A DNA stretch of 64,000 nt, taken from Stutzerimonas azotifigens (GTDB lineage Bacteria; Pseudomonadota; Gammaproteobacteria; Pseudomonadales; Pseudomonadaceae). Below the pieces are notes generated by a model, which ran no database searches, was not told the DNA's origin, and saw nothing but the letters and a program-made list of their open reading frames with translations. Location: the NCBI RefSeq assembly GCF_013522725.1, contig NZ_JAAMRF010000003.1, positions 62,001-126,000 of the forward strand, written 5' to 3'. Made by a program: the position numbers and the translations under genes. Shown in pieces: positions 1-6,687 of this stretch (position 1 is its first letter; each line of letters begins with the position of its first letter).

Positions 1-137
1 GTGATGCGGGCGATGTCCTGGTTGCCCATCACCACCGAGCCGTGGGTGAAGGCGCGCAACACGTCCAGCCCCCGGGCCAGCGCCTCGACGAATTTGCGAT
101 CCTTCGGAGTGCTGCTGTCTTCAACGTCGTCGCTCAT
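1..137 (-). CDS. IclR-family transcriptional regulator, N-terminal part (runs off the window)
   Basis: The ATG is at 137 on the minus strand and the reading frame is open to base 1, giving about 45 residues. The visible part (KFVEALARGLDVLRAF, then GNQDIARIT) is the start of the winged helix-turn-helix of IclR regulators, where a short acidic tail precedes an 'ALxRGLxVLxxF' helix. Members of the family bind small organic acids and control nearby catabolic genes. The effector domain lies outside the window, so ligand and targets cannot be stated. The gene points out of the window, and its promoter must lie in the gene-poor stretch to the right. Confidence 0.8.
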   Translation of the reverse strand, partial: MSDDVEDSSTPKDRKFVEALARGLDVLRAFTHGSVVMGNQDIARI

Positions 138-269
138 GTCTCGGTGGTCTCGCAGGTAGGGGCGGGGCGAACGATAGCAGATCGATGGTCGGCATACAGG
201 GAGCTGCGATCGTTGCGAGGAAAGCGTAGCGAATAACGTCGAATTCGACATCATGTTTCGCACAGTAAA

Positions 270-483
270 ACAGATGCAGTATCCGCGGTCCGAGAATGCG
301 CGGCCATGGGTGTGTTGGACGTACGCAAGGGCGAGTCGGTGAAGCTCTTCGTCAGCCTCAAGGAGCCAGCATTGAGCCAGAAGCGTTGATCGAACACTGT
401 CGCGCTTCCCTCGCGGGTACAAAGTGTCGAGCGAGGTGGAGATTCGCGACGAGGCGAGAGCGTTGTCGGCGCTCGAGCGGTAG
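270..483 (+). pseudogene. Remnant of acyl-CoA synthetase (AMP-binding ligase) C-terminus, frameshifted
   Basis: Three successive frames together give the C-terminal subdomain of a FadD-like acyl-CoA ligase. From about 273 to 371 the frame reads VRECAAMGVLDVRKGE then SVKLFVSLKEPA, matching the family pattern 'xxECAAxGVPDxxxGExxKxFVV'. From 368 to 418 a second frame reads SIEPEALIEHCRASLAG, matching 'xxELxxHCRxxLAxYK'. From 415 to 483 a third frame reads GYKVSSEVEIRDEARALSA before a TAG at 481-483, matching 'GYKVPxxVEFRDELPxS'. Two frameshifts, loss of the 'GKILRREL' catalytic lysine segment and absence of everything upstream show it is a decayed fragment. The frames and motifs are seen directly; the family assignment rests on known FadD consensus. 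Confidence 0.72.
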
Positions 484-766
484 CGGGCGGAATCGGTTCG
501 AAGTTGCGTTTCTTTCGCGGTCAAGACCAGGGAGTGTGGGGCTCGTGTGGTAGCGGTCTTGAGCGCGAAGGGGCCGGTACGGTTATTCGCCTGAGCCGAG
601 CGACGGCAGCGTCGGTCGGCTCATATATAAGGTCAGCGTATGGCCTTGCCTGCCTGTTGCAAGGGAGACCTGCAGTGCTACGGCGTTAGCAGCTGCGAGG
701 CGGGAGGAGTTGTCGGCGCTCGAGCAAGGCAGCATCGATCGCTGCCTTGGCTATATAAAGGCAGCG
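446..766 (+). repeat. Gene-poor stretch with degenerate direct repeats
   Basis: The stretch 484-898 holds no convincing gene. Two nested similarities are visible. The 17-mer GTTGTCGGCGCTCGAGC occurs at 462-478 and again at 709-725, and similarity extends about 16 bases further left (446-461 against 691-708). A second pair, 597-638 and 721-766, shares a CGAGC, a GGCAGC-N-TCG-N-TCG core, and a TATATAA followed by a CAGCG. The copies are separated by about 247 and 124 bases. One copy overlaps the end of the acyl-CoA ligase remnant, so the repeat may come from decay by local duplication. No transposase or terminal inverted repeat was seen. Confidence 0.5.
725..749 (+). repeat. Perfect 9-bp inverted repeat upstream of rpmB
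   Basis: CAAGGCAGC (725-733) and its exact complement GCTGCCTTG (741-749) flank a 7-base centre, and a TATATAAA box follows at 752-759. The palindrome sits directly upstream of the box and could be an operator or the stem of an RNA hairpin. No -35 element is convincing at the expected distance. Confidence 0.4.
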
Positions 767-898
767 GCACTGAATGCAGTTGCCTGTGCTGCAACGGCCC
801 TGCGGCGACGGATGGTCGTTTGGCTCCAGGCGCCTGGGCACGGGCCCTGGCCTGGCAGATCGGGCTGCGGTAGACCGCTATGCAAAGCCATATCGCGC

Positions 899-927
899 TT
901 GTGGGGTGTGGGGCTTTCTGATATAAA
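899..927 (+). promoter_or_regulatory. Likely sigma-70 promoter of rpmB-rpmG
   Basis: TTGTGG at 899-904 and TATAAA at 922-927 are separated by exactly 17 bases, the optimal spacing for a housekeeping promoter. Transcription would start near 934 and give a leader of about 140 nt before rpmB. Two other TATATAA boxes (about 624-630 and 752-758) lie further upstream but lack a good -35. Confidence 0.55.
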
Positions 928-1030
928 GCAGCGCTCTTTTCTAGGGGCCCGGCTCTTCGCACGACGCTGCGGCTGGTAAGACCCCGATGAAACGCGGCGC
1001 AGAGCGCCAAATGACTGAGAGTTCAAGCGG

Positions 1031-1054
1031 CCAACCCATGCCGGGTTGGGCATG
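1031..1054 (+). promoter_or_regulatory. Two mutually exclusive hairpins in the rpmB leader
   Basis: CCAACCC (1031-1037) can pair with GGGTTGG (1043-1049) across a 5-base loop. Alternatively CATGCC (1037-1042) can pair with GGCATG (1049-1054) across a 6-base loop. The two stems share bases and cannot form together. They end 20 bases before the rpmB start codon, close to the ribosome binding region, so they could modulate translation. This is inferred from sequence only; no known ribosomal-protein leader was recognised. Confidence 0.4.
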
Positions 1055-1074
1055 TGGTTTTAGAGGGCTGAGGC

Positions 1075-1311
1075 ATGTCTAGAGTCTGTCAAGTTACCGG
1101 TAAGGGTCCGGTAACCGGGAACAACGTTTCCCACGCAAACAACAAAACCCGTCGTCGTTTCCTGCCGAACCTGCAGCATCACCGCTTCTGGGTTGAGTCG
1201 GAAAATCGCTTCGTTCGTCTGCGCGTTTCCGCCAAGGGTATGCGCGTCATCGACAAGCGTGGTATCGATACCGTTCTGGCTGAACTGCGCAGCCGCGGCG
1301 AAAAGGTTTAA
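1075..1311 (+). CDS. rpmB: 50S ribosomal protein L28
   Basis: A 78-residue basic protein beginning [20 protein letters not shown], the standard length and opening of bacterial L28 (bL28). Only one cysteine is present, so this is the form without a zinc ribbon. It binds 23S rRNA in the large subunit. A GAGG ribosome binding site lies just upstream of the ATG. It is followed after 10 bases by rpmG, and the pair is probably transcribed from the promoter near 899-927. Confidence 0.98.
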   Translation: MSRVCQVTGKGPVTGNNVSHANNKTRRRFLPNLQHHRFWVESENRFVRLRVSAKGMRVIDKRGIDTVLAELRSRGEKV

Positions 1312-1321
1312 GGAGAACGAC

Positions 1322-1477
1322 ATGCGTGACCTGATCCGTTTGGTGTCCAGCGCCGGTACCGGCCATTTCTACACCACCGACAAGAACAAGCGCACTACGC
1401 CCGACAAGATCGAAATCAAGAAATTCGATCCGGTTGTTCGTAAGCACGTGATGTACAAGGAAGCCAAGATCAAGTAA
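1322..1477 (+). CDS. rpmG: 50S ribosomal protein L33
   Basis: A 51-residue protein ([19 protein letters not shown]...) with the conserved '[14 protein letters not shown]' opening and '[17 protein letters not shown]' end of bL33. It has no CxxC pairs, so it is the zinc-independent type. The start at 1322 is preceded by AAGGAGAA, a strong ribosome binding site; an in-frame upstream start would lie inside rpmB and is unlikely. It closes the rpmBG operon, with a rho-independent terminator 18 bases after the stop codon. Confidence 0.98.
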   Translation: MRDLIRLVSSAGTGHFYTTDKNKRTTPDKIEIKKFDPVVRKHVMYKEAKIK

Positions 1478-1495
1478 TTGATCTGGCCCTTGACC

Positions 1496-1523
1496 AAAAA
1501 ACCCGCCTCTCGGCGGGTTTTTT
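1496..1523 (+). terminator. Rho-independent terminator of rpmBG
   Basis: AAAAAACCCGCC pairs with GGCGGGTTTTTT across a TCTC loop, leaving a run of six T. The A-tract on the left also makes it potentially active for the convergent aminotransferase gene ending at 1585. Confidence 0.95.
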
Positions 1524-1584
1524 CGTTTCGGGGAACCCGTTGCGCCTGCCGTCGCTCAAGTGCAACGGCAAGCGAGCCGCGGCC

Positions 1585-2898
1585 TTAGCCCGCCTTTCGG
1601 ATCGCGTCGGCGAAACGGCTGAACAGGTCGTCGATGTGGGACTTTTCGATGATCAGTGGTGGCGACAGGGCGATGGTGTCGCCGCTGGCGCGCACCAGCA
1701 GACCATCCTCGAAGCACTGACGGAAGATGCCGTAGGCGCGCTTGCCGACGCCCTCGGCATGGGGCTCGAATTGCACGCCGGCGACCAGCCCAACGGTGCG
1801 GATATCGGCGATGTGCGGCAGGTCTTCCAGGTTCTTCAGCGCGCTCTGCCAGTAGCCTTCCAGCTCGATGGCCTTCTGGAACAGGTTTTCCCGTGCATAG
1901 ATGTCCAGGGTTGCCAGGGCGGCGGCGCAGGCGACCGGGTGGCCGGAATAGGTGTAGCCGTGAAAGAACTCGATGGCGCTGTCCGGGCCAGCCATGAAGG
2001 CCTCATAGAGTTCGTCGGCGACGAACACTGCGCCCATCGGAACGGCACCGTTGGTCAGGCCCTTGGCGCAGGTGATGAGGTCCGGGGTGACGCCCCAGCG
2101 CTGGGAGGCGAAGGCTTCGCCGACGCGTCCGAACCCGGTTATCACTTCGTCGAAGATCAGCAGGATGCCGTGCTTGCGGGTGATCTCTCGCAAGCGCTGC
2201 AGATAGCCTTTCGGTGGGAGGATCACGCCGGACGAGCCGGACATCGGCTCGACGATCACCGCCGCGATGTTTTCCGCACCGTGCAGGGTAACCAGGCGCT
2301 CGAGCTCATCGGCCTTTTCCGCGCCGTGTTCGGGCAACCCCTTGCAGAAGCGGTTGCGCTCGATGTCCAGGGTGTGCGGCAGATGATCGACGCCCGGCAG
2401 CAGGGCGCCGAACGCCTTGCGGTTGTTGGTCATGCCGCCGACCGAGATGCCGCCGAATCCGACCCCGTGATAGCCCAGCTCTCGGCCGATCAGGCGGGTG
2501 CGGGTGCCCTGACCGATGGCGCGCTGGTAGGCGAGGGCGATTTTCAGGGCGGTGTCGACCGACTCGGAGCCCGAATTGGTGAAGAACACCCGGTTGAGCC
2601 CGGCAGGGGTGATCTCGCTCAGCCGCTCGGCCAGCTGGAAGGGCAGCGAATGGCCCATTTGGAAGGTCGGTGCGAAGTCCATCTTCGACAGCTGCTGGGT
2701 CACCGCCTCGGTGATTTCCCGGCGTCCGTGGCCCGCGTTGCAACACCAGAGTCCGGCCGTGCCGTCGAGAATCTGCCGACCGTCGTCGGAGGTGTAGTAC
2801 ATGCCCTCGGCGCGCTCGAGCAGGCGCGGTGCGCTCTTGAACTGGCGGTTGGCGGTGAAGGGCATCCAGAAGTGGTCGGGCTGAGCGGTATGGGCCAT
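1585..2898 (-). CDS. gabT2: Class III pyridoxal-phosphate aminotransferase (omega-aminotransferase, GabT2-like)
   Basis: A 437-residue fold-type I aminotransferase starting MAHTAQPDHFWMPFTANRQF. The class III hallmarks are visible: the cofactor-binding 'LIFDEVITGFGR' and the Schiff-base lysine in 'TCAKGLTNGAVPMG'. It should move the terminal amino group of an omega-amino compound to pyruvate or 2-oxoglutarate. A longer frame exists, but the ATG at 2898 follows a GGAG site and matches the family start. It is divergent from the aldehyde dehydrogenase at 3057, and this rpmG-adjacent pair corresponds to PA5313/PA5312 of P. aeruginosa. Amine or beta-alanine/GABA use is likely; exact substrate is unproven. 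Confidence 0.85.
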   Translation of the reverse strand: MAHTAQPDHFWMPFTANRQFKSAPRLLERAEGMYYTSDDGRQILDGTAGLWCCNAGHGRREITEAVTQQLSKMDFAPTFQMGHSLPFQLAERLSEITPAGLNRVFFTNSGSESVDTALKIALAYQRAIGQGTRTRLIGRELGYHGVGFGGISVGGMTNNRKAFGALLPGVDHLPHTLDIERNRFCKGLPEHGAEKADELERLVTLHGAENIAAVIVEPMSGSSGVILPPKGYLQRLREITRKHGILLIFDEVITGFGRVGEAFASQRWGVTPDLITCAKGLTNGAVPMGAVFVADELYEAFMAGPDSAIEFFHGYTYSGHPVACAAALATLDIYARENLFQKAIELEGYWQSALKNLEDLPHIADIRTVGLVAGVQFEPHAEGVGKRAYGIFRQCFEDGLLVRASGDTIALSPPLIIEKSHIDDLFSRFADAIRKAG

Positions 2899-2949
2899 GG
2901 GGAAAGCTCCGGAGCAGAGGGCGGGTTCGCCGAGTCTATGTTTAATAAA

Positions 2950-2983
2950 ACGAACAAAACAAGGCAAAAACCGCGCCGTTCGT
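2950..2983 (+). promoter_or_regulatory. Candidate operator in the gabT2/kauB divergent promoter region
   Basis: The 158-base gap between the two divergent genes has an AT-rich core (about 2940-2998). ACGAAC (2950-2955) and its complement GTTCGT (2978-2983) lie 28 bases apart. Such spaced half-sites in a shared promoter region suggest a dimeric repressor site. The regulator is not in the window. Confidence 0.3.
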
Positions 2984-3056
2984 AAAAAATATTGATATAG
3001 CCCACGGCCCGGTTTAGGGTGCCCTTTTCCATGGTCGACCACCTCGAGGAACTCCC

Positions 3057-4550
3057 ATGACCCGCCTGACACTCGCCGACTGGCAACAGCGCGCCCGCGA
3101 CTTGCAGATCGAAGGCCGTGCCTTCATTCAGGGCGAATACACTGGTGCCGAGGCCGGAGCCACGTTCGACTGCATCAGCCCCCTCGACGGCCGGGTGCTG
3201 ACGCAGGTCGCGAGCTGCGACCAAGCCGACGCCGACCGCGCGGTGGTCAGCGCGCGCAAGGCGTTCGAGACGGGCGTCTGGTCCCGTCTGGCGCCGGTCA
3301 AGCGCAAGGCGGTGATGATTCGTTTCGCCGGCCTGCTCGAGGCTCATCGCGAGGAGCTGGCGCTGCTGGAAACCCTGGACATGGGCAAGCCGATCAGCGA
3401 CTCGCTGCAGCTGGACATCCCAGGTAGCGCCCGGGCGCTGCGCTGGAGCGGCGAGGCGATCGACAAGATATACGACGAGGTGGCCGCCACCGCCCATGAC
3501 GAACTGGGGCTGGTCACGCGCGAGCCGGTGGGTGTGGTCGCGGCCATCGTGCCGTGGAATTTCCCGCTGATGATGGCCTGCTGGAAGCTCGGCCCGGCGC
3601 TGTCGGCGGGCAACTCGGTGATTCTCAAGCCCTCGGAGAAATCGCCGCTGACCGCGATCCGTATCGCCGCCCTGGCGCTCGAGGCGGGTATCCCAGCGGG
3701 CGTGCTCAACGTGCTGCCGGGTTACGGCCATACCGTCGGCAAGGCGCTGGCGCTGCACATGGATGTCGACACACTGGTCTTTACCGGCTCGACCCGTGTC
3801 GCCAAGCAACTGATGATCTATGCCGGCGAGTCGAACATGAAGCGCGTCTGGCTGGAGGCGGGCGGCAAGAGCCCGAACATCGTCTTTGCCGATGCGCCGG
3901 ATCTCAAGGCCGCGGCCGAGGCGGCAGCGGGCGCGATCGCCTTCAACCAGGGCGAAGTCTGCACTGCGGGCTCGCGGCTGTTGGTGCAGCGCTCGATCAA
4001 GGACCAGTTCCTGCCGATGGTGGTCGAGGCGCTCAAGGCCTGGAAGCCCGGCAATCCGCTCGATCCCGAGACCACCGTCGGCGCGCTGGTCGATACCCAG
4101 CAGCTCGGCACGGTGCTCGGCTACATCGAGGCCGGCCGCCAGGGCGGCGCCCAGGTGTTGATCGGCGGCCAGCAGACGCTGCAGGAAACCGGCGGGCTGT
4201 ATGTCGAGCCGACCATCTTCGATGGCGTCGATAACGCGATGAAGATCGCCCAGGAAGAAATCTTCGGGCCGGTGCTGTCGGTGATCGCCTTCGACGAACT
4301 CGACGAGGCCATCGCCATCGCCAACGACACCCAGTACGGCCTGGCCGCAGCGGTGTGGACGTCCAATCTGTCCAAGGCGCACCTGGCCGCCAAGGCGCTG
4401 CGCGCCGGTAGCGTCTGGGTCAATCAGTACGACGGCGGCGACATGACCGCGCCCTTTGGTGGCTTCAAGCAATCGGGCAACGGCCGCGACAAGTCGCTGC
4501 ACGCCTTCGACAAGTACACCGAGCTCAAGGCGACCTGGATAAAGCTTTAA
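3057..4550 (+). CDS. kauB: NAD(P)+-dependent aldehyde dehydrogenase, KauB/PuuC type
   Basis: A 497-residue aldehyde dehydrogenase with the family signatures: 'PWNFPLMM' in the cofactor domain, 'FTGST' for NAD binding, the general base in 'LEAGGKSPN' and the catalytic cysteine in 'NQGEVCTAGSR'. Length and opening (MTRLTLADWQQRA) match KauB of P. aeruginosa (PA5312), which oxidises 4-guanidinobutyraldehyde and 4-aminobutyraldehyde-type intermediates of arginine and polyamine breakdown. The ATG follows GAGGAA. In this window it would supply the dehydrogenase step for both the spu pathway and the AruI/GbuA route further right. The assignment to KauB rather than a general aldehyde dehydrogenase is by similarity and context. 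Confidence 0.88.
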   Translation: MTRLTLADWQQRARDLQIEGRAFIQGEYTGAEAGATFDCISPLDGRVLTQVASCDQADADRAVVSARKAFETGVWSRLAPVKRKAVMIRFAGLLEAHREELALLETLDMGKPISDSLQLDIPGSARALRWSGEAIDKIYDEVAATAHDELGLVTREPVGVVAAIVPWNFPLMMACWKLGPALSAGNSVILKPSEKSPLTAIRIAALALEAGIPAGVLNVLPGYGHTVGKALALHMDVDTLVFTGSTRVAKQLMIYAGESNMKRVWLEAGGKSPNIVFADAPDLKAAAEAAAGAIAFNQGEVCTAGSRLLVQRSIKDQFLPMVVEALKAWKPGNPLDPETTVGALVDTQQLGTVLGYIEAGRQGGAQVLIGGQQTLQETGGLYVEPTIFDGVDNAMKIAQEEIFGPVLSVIAFDELDEAIAIANDTQYGLAAAVWTSNLSKAHLAAKALRAGSVWVNQYDGGDMTAPFGGFKQSGNGRDKSLHAFDKYTELKATWIKL

Positions 4551-4561
4551 GGAGCAGCAAT

Positions 4562-4625
4562 AGCCGGAAGCCAGAGGCTGGAGGCAGACGCGCCATCATG
4601 CGTTCGGCTTCAGGCTTCAGAGGCT
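4562..4625. repeat. Low-complexity GAAGCC/GGCTTC intergenic sequence
   Basis: Between the convergent kauB and diguanylate cyclase genes, short GAAGCC, AGGCTGGAGGC, GGCTTC and AGGCTTC words form loosely inverted repeats. It resembles the degenerate 'AGGCTGGAGGC' intergenic sequences common in Pseudomonas genomes. It has no T-tract and may act only as an mRNA end. Confidence 0.3.
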
Positions 4626-4679
4626 TTATTGCCCTTGCTGCTAGACCGTCGGCGGTTCGCCCGGAGCCCGGCGGAGCCG

Positions 4680-6308
4680 TCACTCGGCAAGGCGGACCTG
4701 GTTGCGACCGTTGTGCTTGGCGCTGTAGAGCGCGCGATCAGCCTGTTCGAGCAGGTCGTTGGGGCGCATGCCCTCGGCGGTTTCGGCGATGCCGGCGCTC
4801 AGGGTCACGTTGAAACGCTGGTCGTCGGCGCTGAAGATCAGCTCGGCGAAACGCTCGCGGATCTCGTCAATCACACGTTTGGCCTGGGCGGCCGAGCAGT
4901 TGGGGAGCACCGCGACGAATTCCTCGCCGCCGTAGCGGCCCAGGCTGTCGACGCGGCGCAGGCGCTGGCGCATCAGGTTGGCCAGCGCGCGGATGACGTT
5001 GTCCCCGGCGGCGTGGCCATGACTGTCGTTGACCTTCTTGAAGTGGTCGATATCGAGCATGACCGCGCTGGTGGGCTTGCCCGAGCGCTGCGCACGCTGC
5101 ACCTCCACCGCCAGGTGTTCCTTGATGTCGGCGTGCTTGAGCAGGCCGGTAAGGCTGTCGCGCGCCAGCGCGTTGCTCAGCGAACGGGCCCTTTGCGCGT
5201 GGGAGAACACGGAAGAGATCAGCGCGTTGTCGCTGATCGGCTTGGTGATGAAATCGTCGCCAGCCTTCACCAGCGCTGCCATCTGTCGGGTGATGTCGGT
5301 TTCGGCCGAGAGATAAATGATCGTTACCCGCAGCCATTCGTCATTCAGGCGAATGGTCTGTGCCAGTTCCGGACCGGAGCAGCCGGGCATGTTGACGTCC
5401 AGCAACAGCACCTCGGGATTGAAGTTGTGCAGGGCCTCGAACAGCCGGCCGGGCTCGCCCAGCACCTCGACCTGCATCCGCGCGCTGCGCAGCGCCAGGC
5501 TGTAACGCGTGGCCAGCTCCAGATCGTCGTCGATGATCAACACCCGGAACGGCTCGCCCTGTTGCTGGTTCAGGCAGTGCTCCAGGCGCTGTTCCAGGCG
5601 GGTGATGTCCAGTGGCCGGGTGAAATAGCCCTGGGCGCCCGCACGCACCGCGGCCAGTTGGCTGTCGAAATCGTCCCGGTCATTGATCAGCAGCAGGGGC
5701 AGCGGCGTTTGCAGGTTCGGCTGGATTGCGGCGGCCTGTTGCAGGTCGTCATCCTGGCTGAGGCTGACGATCAGCGCGTCGGGCAACTGCCGGGCCGTAG
5801 CCTCGGCCAGCGCCTGGGCGGTGGCGAAGTGGCTGACCTCGTAGCCGAAGTTGCCGAGTGTCTGGACCATGCCGGTCGCCGCATCGGGATCGCCCTCGAG
5901 CAGATAGATGCGGGTACCGCCGGCTTCGCCGTGGCTATCGAGGCGCTCCGTTTCGGGTGTCCGGGCCGAGGGTGCGGCGGGGGACTGTTCGGCGAAGTGG
6001 GCGATGTCCCGACCCAACTGATCGAGACTGCTTTCGGTGCTCTGGCCAGCCTCGAGCCAGGCATCCACGCGTTGCTCGAGCAGCCTGGCCTCGTCGCCGA
6101 CACGGGAGAAGCCAAAGGTTCCGGCCGAGCCGGCGAGCCTGTGCAGACGCTCGCGAATTTCGCCGAGGTAGCCGAGGGCCTCGGGCTCCCGGCTGTGAAC
6201 GAAACCGGCCAGGCGGGCCAGTTCCGGTAGTTCCAGGCTCAGCCGCTCAGCGAATCTGTCGGTCAGGGCTTGCAGCTGGCGCTGCAACTCGAGCCCGGCA
6301 TCAGTCAT
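4680..6308 (-). CDS. Hpt-REC-REC-GGDEF diguanylate cyclase
   Basis: A 542-residue cytoplasmic protein. The Hpt domain spans about 6-107 with phospho-accepting H56 in 'HRLAGSAGTFGF'. The first receiver, about 131-246, has serine (S182) where the phospho-aspartate should be. The second receiver, about 254-370, is intact with D304 in 'LLLDVNMPG' and lysine in 'ITKP'. The GGDEF domain, about 380-542, has active-site GGEEF (460-464) and a product-inhibition RxxD site (451-454). It should make cyclic di-GMP under phosphorelay control. The start at 6308 overlaps the upstream receiver gene by 8 bases, marking it as last gene of the five-gene signalling operon. A longer frame to 6386 is possible but would overlap more. 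Confidence 0.9.
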   Translation of the reverse strand: MTDAGLELQRQLQALTDRFAERLSLELPELARLAGFVHSREPEALGYLGEIRERLHRLAGSAGTFGFSRVGDEARLLEQRVDAWLEAGQSTESSLDQLGRDIAHFAEQSPAAPSARTPETERLDSHGEAGGTRIYLLEGDPDAATGMVQTLGNFGYEVSHFATAQALAEATARQLPDALIVSLSQDDDLQQAAAIQPNLQTPLPLLLINDRDDFDSQLAAVRAGAQGYFTRPLDITRLEQRLEHCLNQQQGEPFRVLIIDDDLELATRYSLALRSARMQVEVLGEPGRLFEALHNFNPEVLLLDVNMPGCSGPELAQTIRLNDEWLRVTIIYLSAETDITRQMAALVKAGDDFITKPISDNALISSVFSHAQRARSLSNALARDSLTGLLKHADIKEHLAVEVQRAQRSGKPTSAVMLDIDHFKKVNDSHGHAAGDNVIRALANLMRQRLRRVDSLGRYGGEEFVAVLPNCSAAQAKRVIDEIRERFAELIFSADDQRFNVTLSAGIAETAEGMRPNDLLEQADRALYSAKHNGRNQVRLAE

Positions 6309-6687
6309 GTAGGTGTTTCCATATGTCCTGCAGGCGTGCGGACAATTGCATGGGATCGAAGGGTTTGGCCAATACGTCGCGGGCACCGAGCTGACGCAGC
6401 TCGTTCAGCCGCTCCGGCTCCACGGTACCAGTGAGGAAAACCACCGGCACCTGGGTCAGGTCGATGCGCTGGCCGAGCTGGCGCAACAGCTCCATGCCGT
6501 CCATTTCGGGAAGCATCATATCCAGCAAGATCAGATCGGGTGCGAAATCCCGTACGCGGTCCAGTGCCTCCTGGGCCGACAGACAGCTGAGCACCTCGAA
6601 GCCGCCGATCTTTTCCAGGGCGATGCGGGTCACCACCTGGATCGAGGGTACGTCTTCGACATGGAGAATCCGCTTGAGTTGCTTCAT
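6301..6687 (-). CDS. Stand-alone CheY-like response regulator (second copy)
   Basis: A 128-residue single receiver domain with acidic pair in 'LHVEDVPS', phospho-aspartate in 'LILLDMMLPEMDG', threonine in 'FLTGT' and lysine in 'LAKPFDP'. There is no output domain, so it likely shuttles phosphate or acts by protein contact. Its ATG overlaps the stop of the upstream kinase in an ATGA junction and its end overlaps the Hpt-GGDEF gene, so the three are translationally coupled. It is clearly a paralogue of the receiver at 9148-9534; both share 'ILHVED', 'GGFEVL' and 'KPFDPM'. Confidence 0.92.
   Translation of the reverse strand: MKQLKRILHVEDVPSIQVVTRIALEKIGGFEVLSCLSAQEALDRVRDFAPDLILLDMMLPEMDGMELLRQLGQRIDLTQVPVVFLTGTVEPERLNELRQLGARDVLAKPFDPMQLSARLQDIWKHLHD

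Noticed and set aside
640-1053. Small open frames between the ligase remnant and rpmB
   Set aside because: No ribosome binding sites, no family similarity and overlapping frames on both strands; better explained as non-coding.
1540-2985. Long plus-strand open frame of 481 codons
   Set aside because: It is antisense to the gabT2 aminotransferase and has no recognisable domain. High GC content makes such shadow frames common here.
2700-4502. 600-codon minus-strand open frame across gabT2 and kauB
   Set aside because: Composition is rich in Arg, Gly and His with no motifs, and it lies opposite kauB, which has all dehydrogenase signatures.
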